Source: Nematostella vectensis
Lineage: Eukaryota; Cnidaria; Anthozoa; Actiniaria; Edwardsiidae
Reading direction: 5' to 3'
NCBI RefSeq assembly: GCF_932526225.1
Contig: NC_064045.1
Coordinates: forward strand, 14,936,442 to 15,000,441
Length of the DNA stretch: 64,000 nt
Below, piece after piece: positions 10,547 to 21,478 of this stretch. The translations under genes and the position numbers were made by a program. The notes below the pieces were generated by a model. That model did no database searches. It saw only the letters and a program-made list of their open reading frames with translations, and was not told the origin of the DNA. Position 1 is the first letter of the stretch. Every line of letters starts with the position of its first letter.

Positions 10547-12604
10547 TCATCTTAGAAGCAATGGGCACACTTTGAAGATGAAGAGTTCAGATGTGATGGT
10601 CAGTACGATGCAGATGATAAAGAGAAAGAAGGAAGGTCCTACATTAGTCCCTGTTGGAAGCTTGAAGGCCCGTCCTCCTATCTCTGGCATGTGGAATCCT
10701 AATGGGAAGGTCAGCGCGGCAAGGCAGAACACAATCACTGCAATAAAACAGCAGTTTAGAAGAGAATAATTGCATATCCTTGTACAGTAGACCCTGCACA
10801 ATGACTGCATAGCACGGCACCTCGAAAAGTGGGAGCTGAAGTCTTGAAAACTCAAGACATTAAAAAGAAAACATACATAAGTGGGGGACTCAAGACCCCC
10901 CTCTCTGAGGCCCTTCCTCTTGGATCCTGCCTCTCTGTGGACTATTTTTTGTGGTTGCTAGAGGGAAAGAGTGACCAGGGCTGATACTTACACATATTTG
11001 CGACTGTTTGAGGGAAAGAGTTCTAACTGTTCTTGATACTTACATATATTTGCGACTGTTTAAGGGAAAGAGTTCTAACTGTTCTTGATACTTACATATA
11101 TTTGCGACTGTTTGAGGGAAAAAGTTATAACTGTTCTTGATACTTACATATATTTGAGACTGTTTGAGGGAAAAAGTTATAACTGTTCTTGATACTTACA
11201 TATATTTGCGACTGTTTGAGGGAAAAAGTTATAACTGTTCTTGATACTTACATATATTTGCGACTGTTTGAGGGAAAGAGTTCTAACTGTTCTTGATACT
11301 TACATATATTTGCGACTGTTTGAGGGGAAGGGTTCTAACTGTTCTTGATACTTACATATATTTGCGACTATTTGAGGGAAAGAGTTCTAACTGTTCTTGA
11401 TACTTACATATATTTGCGACTGTTTGAGGGAAAAAGTTATAACTGTTCTTGATACTTACATATATTTGAGACTGTTTGAGGGAAAAAGTTATAACTGTTC
11501 TTGATACTTACATATATTTGCGACTGTTTGAGGGAAAAAGTTATAACTGTTCTTGATACTTACATATATTTGCGACTGTTTGAGGGAAAGAGTTCTAACT
11601 GTTCTTGATACTTACATATATTTGCGACTGTTTGAGGGAAAGAGTTCTAACTGTTCTTGATACTTACATATATTTGCGACTATTTGAGGGAAAGAGTTAT
11701 AACTGTTCTTGATACTTACTTCCAAAAAATGCAATCCACCTTGCAGGAGACATGAGGTGTGGTTTCCATAGCGATGACACCAACAGACAACATGCCGTTG
11801 TCAAGAGCATGACTCCCAGAATGATGAAGATTAGGGCTGCCATCCACTCGTTGGGCAGGTCAGGCGAGACGCATACCTCTGGCTGTCCCTGTGACTTTTG
11901 ACACATGACCACCAGACCAAGATGAACAGAACCTGAAAAAAATAGATTACAGTAAAGAAGAACTCCTAGAAACAATACAACTGATCATTATATATATCAC
12001 GGGCAGCCCAAAGTATTAGTTTGTCAGTGTATGGGCCTCTCACCTCTACTGAAAGGGGATCAATTCCAACCAAAATATTGTTGCGATGATATTGCTACAG
12101 TATTGTAGTAAGAAAGGCCTGGTTTTAGGAATCCAATTCTTTTCAAAGCTACTTAAAAGCGATACAGCCACCAGACCAGGCGATAGCTCTTACATCATAA
12201 TGATAATGAACACGCGTAAATTGCATTATATTAATATTATTATGGTGCATGTTGCTATTATTATGCTTGTGTATTGACATCGGTGTCAGAATGCCTTGAT
12301 ACCATAACTACATAAGTAACAAATAATCTTGGTCAAAGAGTAAATCGATGCATTGATAATAATGCAAGCAAGACATTTTCCAGTTCGATAATTGATTGGT
12401 GAACCGACAATGGGTAGTTTATGATAGCGAGATGTGCTATTTCAAAGGATAACTTTGTGTTTAAAAGATAAAACTGCATAAATTGTAAAAAAAAAACTCA
12501 CCTGAGAAGTCATTAACCACCCAGAGCGGCTGGCAAAGGGCAGAAATCGCGCACACATCAGCAGCGAAGCAAAAAAATCCGCCAGCAACCACAAACTTAT
12601 CCAT
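10547..12604 (-). CDS. MOSMO: MOSMO-like four-pass protein, paralogue A (3 exons, complete)
   Basis: Homologue of modulator of Smoothened (MOSMO, formerly C16orf52), a claudin-like four-pass membrane protein. In vertebrates it acts with the MEGF8-MGRN1 ligase to lower surface Smoothened. Exons are 12502-12604, 11720-11932 and 10547-10737 (103, 213 and 191 nt; 168 aa against about 167 in human). It starts MDKFVVAGGFFCFAADVCAI. The middle exon contains PNEWMAALIFIILGVMLL and ARWIAFFG. The last exon contains FPLGFHMPEIGG and ends KVCPLLLR. Intron phases are 1 and 1. Intron 2 holds a 52-bp array of its own donor. It shares a promoter region with paralogue B. Family assignment is secure; conservation of the Hedgehog role is inferred. 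Confidence 0.92.
10955..11719 (-). repeat. 52-bp minisatellite copying the MOSMO-A exon 2 donor
   Basis: About 14 copies on the minus strand, each with GTAAGTATCAAGAACAGTT. This is identical to the true donor of exon 2 at 11719 downward. Each unit also contains CTCTTTCCCTCAAACAG, which looks like a 3' splice site, 12 nt before the next GTAAGT. Unlike most other arrays here, the unit holds intron sequence only. Confidence 0.9.
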
Positions 12605-13041
12605 AAAAACAAGAGGTGGATAGATGGTCTCGAATTAAAACAATTTTAAGATGCTTTTACAACATTTTTCGCTTAAACTACAGCTGTCCATGTTATCAGC
12701 TCTGCAGGAGTTGCATAGAAAAAAAAAATATTACATGTTTTGGAAACGATGTTATTCAGTCACAATGCTAGAAGAATCGTATGTTCTCAAGTCATGCAAA
12801 TAATGCCGAACAGCGTCGGAGAAGCCTCGTAGCTGCCGATCACTCGACGGTCGACAAACCTTTGAGACGGAATCAGGACAGTCGATAATTGATCGGCAAT
12901 AAAATTTTACAAACACATTTGTTTTGTTCTGCGTTCAGGCGGAAGCGAAAACAGTTCTGTGGAAAATCTCTCTGTAAATAAGCACTATGTAGAAGAACAA
13001 AGGTCCGGCTTACAGGTCTTTTGTGAGTGTATATTAACAGC
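12605..13041. promoter_or_regulatory. Bidirectional promoter region between the MOSMO paralogues
   Basis: Only 437 bp separate the two start codons. No strong inverted symmetry of the region itself is visible, so the promoter halves have diverged since the duplication. CpG-containing stretches (around 12800-12870) lie near the middle. No TATA box is obvious. Confidence 0.55.
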
Positions 13042-14817
13042 ATGGATAAGTCGGTAATCGCCGGTGGAATTCTGTGTTTCATCGCCGATGTTTTCGCCAT
13101 CGCTTCCATCGCTACCCCTGAGTGGATCGTGAATCAGTTCGCGGGTGAGTAAAAAGCTAGCAAGACATGTTTGACTTTTTAGCGCTTAGGTTTCCGAAGT
13201 CCAGTCGACTTATATTAAACGCTATGCTTGTTGGTTGAATTTATTCATTTGTTTTTCATATTGGTAGGGGTGGGGTGGTAGGTTGCACCTGCCAATCACC
13301 CTAAAGCCTCGAACTTACTTAGATGAGATTCGAGAGTTCCAACTCTCATGTCCATTTGCCTCTCAGGCACTGTCATCCACTCTCACGGACTCTCATTCAC
13401 TTTGAATATGTTCAAATTCAGCAAGCAAACATGCGAGTTGATGAGCGTGAAAAGTGATGAATCCTGAAGTCAAATAATTATTTGACAAAAAAGTGATAAC
13501 TCTCATTAACATTCAAAGACCATTTGATCAGAAAGCTAGAAAGAGTAGAAGTCTCATCTACTATCACATGAGCGACAGAAGCATAAATTATTTTGGGGGG
13601 GGGTTGGGGGGGGGGGCACAATAGTATTTTTTTATCTCCGACCCCACCCCCACCCCTCTGTTTCTCCTTCAAAGGGTTCTACAATATTTACGCTATTGAC
13701 AATATTAAAATCTTAATTCTGTATATATACAGATTTATTTTTTCTACTGAGAAAAAATATTTGGAGGAGCCAGTGCCCCTCCCCCATTCCTGCCCATGTC
13801 TCATTTCCATTTGATCAAGGCTTAAGACTAAGTGTTTCCTTTTTAGCAGGGTCTATGCGTCTTGGTCTTACCATGACCTGTCATCAGCCCCTCACTCAGC
13901 CAGAAGTGTGTGCCAGTACTGAGCAGCCAAGCGAATGGCTCGTCACGACAGGATTAATTAATATCGGCATTGTGCTCCTCTCCATGGCTTGGCTATTCCT
14001 TCTCTTCTCTGCACGCCAGAGGCATTTGGTGAAGTTCGGGAGGTGGTTCATCTTTACTGCATGTAAGTCCACCTTAATAGATAATAGGCTCATTTAGATA
14101 AAAGATGCCAGGAATAGAAAGGCAACTTACGCGTTGCACCCATGTTACTTGCCACCACCTCAGTGCGCACATTGTATTTGATGCTTTTTCACATCTGCCC
14201 CAGGAAGCAAAGCGGACATCCTCTTGCCAGCATCATATATCTCCTGTAAAACACACATGAAAACAACAAATCAGCATCAGAGAGCTCTACGAAAAAACAA
14301 AACCTGTTTTAAGATGCTGCTAAAAAAACACCAAAAATCTAAAAAGATCTGAAAAAACACTTATTCAAGACGAAACTGCATCGCCGACCGTAAACTCTTA
14401 CACTGCCCTGCTCAGGCACAGGCCAAGATTTGTTAAGGGGAGATCAGCCTAGTGCGGCTTGAGATCAGTCAAAACTTAAATCTAAGATTTAATACAGTAT
14501 TTGTGCCATTTGTTAAACATTAACCTTACAAATCTAAAGTTAAAACTTATTTGCATTTTATCTTACAGTAACTTTCACAGTAACTTTACAAATCTAAGGC
14601 TAACCTATTTGTACGATTTTTCACAGTAATTTTGTTCAATCTGGCTGCCCTGGTGTTCCCGTTGGGTTTTCACATGCCAGAGATTGGAGGAATGCCCTTC
14701 AAGCTGCCAAATGGGACCAATGTTGGACATTCATTCATACTGTTTGTGTTCTCTATCATTTTGACAGTTACATCAGAGATGTTTCTTTTTAAAGTGTGCC
14801 CCCTTTTCATCAGATAG
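13042..14817 (+). CDS. MOSMO: MOSMO-like four-pass protein, paralogue B (3 exons, complete)
   Basis: Second MOSMO homologue. Exons are 13042-13144, 13850-14062 and 14627-14817. Lengths (103, 213, 191 nt), phases (1, 1) and protein length (168 aa) are identical to paralogue A. It starts MDKSVIAGGILCFIADVFAI, closer to the vertebrate start than A. The middle exon has PSEWLVTTGLINIGIVLLS and FGRWFIFTA. The last exon has FPLGFHMPEIGG, KLPNGTNVG and ends KVCPLFIR. Four membrane segments are apparent. A and B arose by inverted duplication after the exon structure was fixed. Intron 1 contains G- and C-runs (13590-13660). Intron 2 contains a possible minus-strand pseudo-exon. Confidence 0.92.
14131..14243 (-). 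pseudogene. Possible relic exon with one frame break
   Basis: A 113-nt segment is bounded on the minus strand by TTTTACAG and GTAAGTTG. One frame reads EIYDAGKRMSALLPGADVKK and then stops. The neighbouring frame continues KYNVRTEVVASNMGATR to the donor. Two coding-like halves in different frames suggest an exon carrying a small indel, nested in MOSMO-B intron 2. I do not recognise the protein. It could also be chance. Confidence 0.3.
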
Positions 14818-14924
14818 AATATGTTTATGGGTCACAAAGCTATTCTAGTTTTAGACTGAAGACAATAGGACCCTAGTGCTGTGCATGTACATGCCCAGGA
14901 ATCACTGAGAGGGAGATGCAGTCA

Positions 14925-15062
14925 TAGGTGCTATCACCCTTCGGGACCCAGGGTGTCGCGGAGATCAGGGACAGAAAGCGTGCTCTTTCTTTTGTCTTTG
15001 CCAGTACATATGGTTCCGGTCTCCACGTCACCCGGGGTCCCCGAGGATGTGTCGTGTAAAAT
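14925..15062. repeat. Imperfect inverted repeat downstream of MOSMO-B
   Basis: The left arm CGGGACCCAGGGTGTCGCGG pairs imperfectly with the reverse complement of the right arm, CGGGGACCCCGGGTGACGTG. About 90 bp lie between the arm starts. Probably a MITE relic; ends not defined. Confidence 0.4.
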
Positions 15063-15204
15063 GGATAGTATTTCATGATTCTTCAATAAGAAATAACTCA
15101 CTTTTTGTCAGCCTGGGGGGGGGGGGGAGGGCTGCTTGTGTGCACCCTGGGTACCCCCCTGTGTAGGCACATGGTGTGCGTGTTAGTAATCAGTTACTAA
15201 CAAA

Positions 15205-15895
15205 CATGGCTGCCATTCATGTGGGCCTGTGGGTCATGAATAGGGGACTGGGCCCAAACATGGCTGCTATGCATGTGGACCTGTGGGTCATGAATGGGGG
15301 ACTGGGCCCAAACCTGGCTGCCATGCATGTGGGTGGGCCTGTGGCTCATGAATGGGGGCTGGGCCCAAACCTGGCTGCCATGCATGTGGGTGGGCCTGTG
15401 GCTCATGAATGGGGGACTGGGCCCAAACCTGGCTGCCATGCATGTGGGTGGGCCTGTGGCTCTTGAATGGGGGACTGGGCCCAAACCTGGCTGCCATGCA
15501 TGTGAGTGGGCCTGTGGCTCATGAATGGGGGACTGGGCCCAAACCTGGCTGCCATGCATGTGGGTGGGCCTGTGGCTCTTGAATGGGGGACTGGGCCCAA
15601 ACCTGGCTGCCATGCATGTGAGTGGGCCTGTGGCTCATGAATGGGGGAATGGGCCCAAACCTGGCTGCCATGCATGTGAGTGCGTGGGCCTGTGGCTCAT
15701 GAATGGGGGACTGGGCCCAAACCTGGCTGCCATGCATGTGGGTGGGCCTGTGGCTCTTGAATGGGGGACTGGGCCCAAACCTGGCTGCCATGCATGTGAG
15801 TGGGCATGTGGCTCATGAATGGGGGACTGGGCCCAAACCTGGCTGCCATGCATGTGAGTGGGCCTGTGGCTCATGAATGAGGGACTGGGCCCTCA
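15205..15895. repeat. 58-bp minisatellite, about 12 copies
   Basis: The unit contains CTGGGCCCAAACCTGGCTGC and CATGCATGTGGGTGGGCCTG. Some copies lose a 4-bp GTGG block. It is intergenic, 390 bp after the MOSMO-B stop. The open frames across it on both strands are repeat artefacts. A G-run (15115-15128) precedes it. Confidence 0.9.
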
Positions 15896-16299
15896 CAGCC
15901 AAGTGCTAGATATGCTCAAGGGTCTTTGCATGCATACTAAGGGAGGGAGGGGGAGGGGAAGTCAGAAAACTTTCACCTGTGGCTATAGGTATTATATGTT
16001 TTTAATTTATTTATCACAAAAGAACACAGAATGATGGGATACATGAAATCCTGGCAAGCCCAATTTCTTTCTTGCACTCCCCTATAGATTTGTTTTGTAT
16101 TTCAGACAAAAAAAAACATTGCATTTATTTTTATATGGTAGGAAAAATATGATAAATGTTATATAAACATTTAATAGCATCTATATACTTACAGAATCAT
16201 GCATTGTTAACAAATGTTTATAGTGATAAGGTTTATTTATTTACTTACTTACTTATATATTTATTTATTTATTTTTATTTTATTTTTTCTCTCTCTCTT

Positions 16300-17596
16300 T
16301 ATGTAGTATATGTATATCAGAATGACAGAGACGTGCTATGTAGCAAATGTCCCCTAGGTATATGTGTATCAGAATGACAGACATATGCTATGTATATCAG
16401 AATGACAGACACGCGCTATGTAGCAAATGTCTCCTAGGTATATGTATATCAGAATGACAGACATGTGCTATGTAGCATTTGTCTCCTAGGTATATGTATA
16501 TCAGAATGACAGACACGTGCTATGTAGCAAATGTCCCCTAGGTATATGTATATCAGAATGACAGACACGTGCTATGTAGCAAATGTCCCCTAGGTATATG
16601 TATATCAGAATGACAGACACGCGCTATGTAGCAAATGTCTCCTAGGTATATGTATATCAGAATGACAGACATGTGCTATGTAGCAAATGTCTCCTAGGTA
16701 TATGTATATCAGAATGACAGACACGTGCTATGTAGCATATGTCTCCTAGGTATATGTATATCAGAATGACAGACACGTGCTATGTAGCATATGTCCCCTA
16801 GGTATATGTATATCAGAATGACAGACACGTGCTATGTAGCATATGTCCTCTAGGTATATGTATATCAGAATGACAGACACGCGCTATGTAGCAAATGTCT
16901 CCTAGGTATATGTATATTAGAATGACAGACACGTGCTATGTAGCATATGTCTCCTAGGTATATGTATATCAGAATGACAGACACGCGCTATGTAGCAAAT
17001 GTCCCCTAGGTATATGTATATCAGAATGACAGAAACATGCTATGTAGCATATGTCTCCTAGGTATATGTATATCAGAATGACAGACACGCGCTATGTAGC
17101 ATATGTCCCCTAGGTATATGTATATCAGAATGACAGACACGTGCTATGTAGCATATGTCCCCTAGGTATATGTATATCAGAATGACAGACACGTGCTATG
17201 TAGCATATGTCCCCTAGGTATATGTATATCAGAATGACAGACACGTGCTATGTAGCATATGTCCCCTAGGTATATGTATATCAGAATGACAGACACGTGC
17301 TATGTAGCATATGTCCCCTAGGTATATGTATATCAGAATGACAGACACGTGCTATGTAGCATATGTCCCCTAGGTATATGTATATCAGAATGACAGACAC
17401 GTGCTATGTAGCATATGTCCCCTAGGTATATGTATATCAGAATGACAGACACGTGCTATGTAGCATATGTCCCCTAGGTATATGTATATTAGAATGACAG
17501 ACACGTGCTATGTAACATATGTCTCCTAGGTATATGTATATCAGAATGACAGAAACGTGCTATGTAGCATATGTCCCCTAGGTATATGTATATCAG
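16300..17596. repeat. 52-bp minisatellite, about 25 copies
   Basis: The unit contains GGTATATGTATATCAGAATG and ACAGACACGTGCTATGTAGC. A run of nearly identical copies between about 17090 and 17490 suggests recent local homogenisation. CACGTG E-boxes occur in many copies (GACACGTGCT). Intergenic. Confidence 0.9.
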
Positions 17597-19147
17597 AGAC
17601 ATGAAGAAGTTACAGAAAGCATTCTTTTTGTAATGACAATAACTAAAAAATATCTCAATACATTTTGATATTCTTTATTTACATAGATGCCGAATGTTAT
17701 AAAAGATAGAGAAGAAAGCTGTAGCTCTGGCTACAAATCCCATAAGGCCTCAAAAGAATTAAAAGAATTTCTGAATTTGCTGTTGTTAATTGCTGGATTT
17801 TTTTTCAGCTGTTAAGGGAAAGTTCATTTATTTTCCTGAGGGAGGGTGGGGGGGGCGGAGGATACTGTGTGTGTGTGTATTGGGGGGGGGGGGTTCGAGA
17901 CATTTTGAGGTGTAAGGGGGGCATTATAAGTGTTTGGATTTAAAGGGAGGCATTGATTCCTTTGGGTGTTGTCTCTACTTTATAATTTTATGAAGTGTCA
18001 AATCAGACTTCTTGGTTTAACTTGTCTCGATTTGGGGGCAGTTATTTGGCATGCACAATCCAGGAGTCCAGGATACGTATTTTAATACGTAAAAGGCAAA
18101 CCGGTATTCACCCTTAATACATCTTTTTTATGGTTTCCCCTATATAATATTATAAAGTGCTTATGTTCCATATTTAAATCTTTGAGTGCCTTCACTCTTT
18201 CTGAATTAATGTTTTCAGCCAATTTCTTCCCCTCCACTTTCTGTCCAGCTTGCAGCAAATCTCTTGATCGCGTTCTTTTAACATCGTCATTGCCGTTCCT
18301 TCCTTTGCTCCATCTTTCTTCGGTTTTCGGGAGGGGGGGGGGGGGCACCGAAAATATGGGGGAAGCGTCAGGGGGACATGAAAAATTTTGTTCCTCCTGA
18401 AGTGGGGGTCAACTAATTTTATTCCTTACTTTTATCAAAATCCTCACGCCCCCCCCCCCCCCCCCCCCTCGGGATAATAAATGAAGAACAAGTAAAGGAT
18501 GTTTATTCCAATCTTTTGGGCGCTTAAAGAAGCAACGACAAAAATGTTTCTTAGAAAATTCTTTAAATGATGTAAGATTTATCACTTTGCATAGTACTTT
18601 TTCAGTTTCATTAATACTAAGAAACAAACATTCACAAATTTGTCACGATTTTCCTTGTTTTCAGGCCCTCGTAGAATAAGCGCGGGATGAGTAGGCATTG
18701 ACTAACTGGAGGTGGTTTGTATTGTGAATTATCTCTAAACAACACACAGGAATGGGCTCCGGATGTCTTTATTGAAATATATACTAAAACATTCAGATCT
18801 CTATTGTATTATAATCTTATTTACAATCATTGTGATCATGAAAAAATGAATATCCCTATGCTACGATACGAACTAGTACATTCACATCACTGGCTGCCCT
18901 GGAGAGGGAGGGTGGGTAAAAAGAAATGAATTAAATCATTTTCGATCCAACTAATTATGAAAACAACTTGAATTCTTGCTTAATTGCTTGAAATGATTGT
19001 TTAAATATTTGATATTCAAACGGCTTCGATTCTTTTCAAATTGCTAAGCCCTTAGGGAGACCTTCACCCACGGTCGTGAACAAAAGTTCGTGAAAGGCAT
19101 TATTATTTGTGCATAATCCTAAGGACTGCGGGTGGCCGCTGAACGCG
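17597..19147. other. Intergenic stretch without a supported gene
   Basis: Contains G-runs near 17883 and 18335, a C-run near 18450 and low-complexity T/A-rich DNA. Two minus-strand ORFs (18082-18348 and 18409-18627) end in or cross homopolymer runs and match nothing I recognise. The right end is probably the Hes promoter. Confidence 0.6.
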
Positions 19148-19172
19148 CACAAGCTTGTGGCAAGAACACGAG
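19148..19172. promoter_or_regulatory. N-box cluster upstream of the Hes start
   Basis: CACAAGCTTGTG (19148-19159) is a palindrome of two CACNAG N-boxes, and CACGAG follows at 19167-19172. Hes proteins bind N-box and class C sites and often repress their own promoters. The sites lie 61-85 bp before the proposed ATG. Confidence 0.45.
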
Positions 19173-19232
19173 GGCTTTCGCGTGGAATCTTGTAAAAATA
19201 GGCCCGCGAGGGGCATAGATGTAGATACAAAA

Positions 19233-21478
19233 ATGGCTAATAACGACGAATCACGAAGAACCAATTCGGCCGTAAAAAAGGTGAGATTTTGATAGGCAAC
19301 AATAAAAAATAATATATTTTTAATGATCGTTACCCTTGTTCGGCAAAATTTGTTTAAAACGTACGTAACACATAAACACATAAAAAGCTATAAGCGAATA
19401 TAAATAAAAAAAAACACTGAATTAAATGAAAAGAGGTGAGTATGTATAACTTTTCTAAATGTTTGTAAAGGGAATTTCCCTTTATTGGAAAAAAAATAAT
19501 TATGGCATATAGCATTTTATTACAAGAATTTGTTTTTAATTCCTAATTTTCAGGCTCTACTACTGTCTTAGACAACGGTTAACACGAGTAGACAATTTTA
19601 TGGATAAAATCGAGCAACAAAATCTTGAGGAAATTTCGATCAAATAAATCATAACTAAAAATGAAACTGCCACAGTCCCATAAAAATGCAAAGGGGCAAA
19701 TAATCTAACTGTAAAAAACACTCGAGAAAACAATACCTGCCTCCCTGACAGAGCATAGAGTTGTATATATTGTTTCTATGGCAACTGTATCGTAATAGGA
19801 AATAATAATAATGAAATAATAGTGGAGAATAAGGTAACTATAACTAAAAAGTCTAAACAGTGACACTGTAGAATATAATTCTTCTGAACATATTGCTGGC
19901 TTATGTTACAGCTATCGAAGCTCAAGATGGAGAAAAAGCGACGTTCACGAATCAACACAAGTTTAAATGAGTTAAGATGTCTGCTTCTAGATCACCGACA
20001 ACTGGATGCGAGTATAAAATGTTTGCCCTATGGTATTTTCGTTTTTGTAATCTCTCATTGACTTACAAACTAAAACACATAGAACCACAGAGGACGCTGG
20101 TCCTGTGGTACCATTCTCAGCGACAGTTATTTACTGACCAACACACATAGAACCACTAAAAACGCTGGCCCTGGGGTACCATTCTCAGTGACAGTTATTT
20201 ACAGACCAACACACATAGAACCACTGAGGACGCTGGCCCTGTTGTACCATTCTTAATGACAGTACTTACAGACTAACACACATAGAACCACTGAGTGCGC
20301 TGGCCCTGTGGTACCATTCTCAGCGACAGTTATTTACAGACGAACACACATAGAACCATTGAGGACGCTGGCCCTGGGGTACCATTCTTAGTGACAGTAC
20401 TTACGTACCAACACACATGGAACCACTGAGGACGCTGGCCCTGTTGTACAATTCTTAGTGACAGTACTTACGTACTAACACACATGGAACCACTGAGGCC
20501 GCTGGCCCTGTGGTACCATTCTTAGTGATAGTACTTACGTACTAACACACATAGAACCACTGAGGTCGCTGGCCCTGTGGTACCATTCTTAGTGACAGTA
20601 CTTACGTACTAACACACATGGAACCACTGAGGACGCTGGCCCTGTGATACCATTCTTAGTGACAGTACTTACGTACTAACACACATAGAACCACTGAGGT
20701 CGCTGGCCCTGTGGTACCATTCTTAGTGACAGTACTTACGTACCAACACACATAGAACCACTGAGGTCGCTGGCCCTGTTGTACCATTCTTAGTGACAGT
20801 ACTTACGTACTAACACACATGGAACCACTGAGGACGCTTGCCCTGTTGTACCATTCTTAGTGACAGTACTTACGTACAACACACATAGAACCACTGAGGA
20901 CGCTGGCCCTGTGGTACCATTCTTAGTGACAGTACTTACAGACTAACACATAGAACCACTGAGGACGCTGGCCCTGTGGTACCATGATAAGATCTCGCAC
21001 ACTGACGGTGCAGACGAATCTACGACCGGCTTATCTGTTCCTAAATTATGCAACTTTCAGGAGTTGCAAGTTGCGCTCATGGAGAAGGCGGAGATTCTAG
21101 AAACCGCTGTACAATTCTTAAAGGAACACGGACTAGGCAGGTCACAAACACAGACCAATCACCGTCTAGCTGGATACAGCGCATGCGCTAAAGAAGTCTA
21201 CTGTCGACTGCGCATGCTTGATAATATTGACGACAGCCTGCGCGAGCGCATGGTTTCCTCCGTGTATAGCCGCTGTGCAGTCTTACAACAGACTCACGGT
21301 CCCCTTGAGTCTACGATTCTACCAGAACACGCTTCAGATCTACAAGGGCAAAATGCCGTGTTTTCTTCTACCGAATGCCATCCCCTTGGGGCATACCGTC
21401 TCTTGTCACTACAGGTCAGCGGAAACGCATGCGCAAATTGAAGGACAACGATATGGAAGCATTTGGAGACCTTGGTGA
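19233..21478 (+). CDS. Hes-family bHLH-Orange transcriptional repressor
   Basis: Exon 1 is 19233-19280 (MANNDESRRTNSAVKK), followed by a GTGAG donor. Exon 2, from 19912 to about 20011, encodes the basic region and helix 1 (KMEKKRRSRINTSLNELRC). Exon 3, from 21061 or 21071, encodes helix 2 (MEKAEILETAVQFLKEH), then an Orange-like block (GYSACAKEVYCRLR to RERMVSSVYSRC). Hes repressors recruit Groucho through a terminal WRPW. Here GSIWRPW followed by TGA (21476-21478) is present, but one frame off the Orange block, whose own frame stops at 21439-21441. A short intron with acceptor CACTACAG/G at 21414, or a frameshift, would join them. The exon 2 donor (GCGA/GTATAA, phase 1) does not match the simplest exon 3 acceptor (phase 0). 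A 67-bp array fills intron 2. The family call is secure, but the exact model is not. Confidence 0.82.
20060..20990. repeat. 67-bp minisatellite in Hes intron 2, about 14 copies
   Basis: The unit contains ACACACATAGAACCACTGAG, CGCTGGCCCTGTGGTACCAT and GTGACAGTACTTACGTACTA. It starts about 50-60 bp after exon 2 and ends about 70 bp before exon 3. Its plus strand does not copy the exon 2 donor, so it differs from the splice-site arrays. The minus strand of each unit holds GTAAGTACTG. Confidence 0.9.

Noticed and set aside
15197..15874. Overlapping ORFs on both strands with GPSPPFMSHRPTHMHGSQVW repeats
   Set aside because: Both strands and several frames are open across the 58-bp array, as expected for a repeat without stops.
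18082..18627. Two minus-strand ORFs of 88 and 72 codons that could be exons of one gene
   Set aside because: They abut G/C homopolymers and show no known motif and no convincing splice pair joining them.
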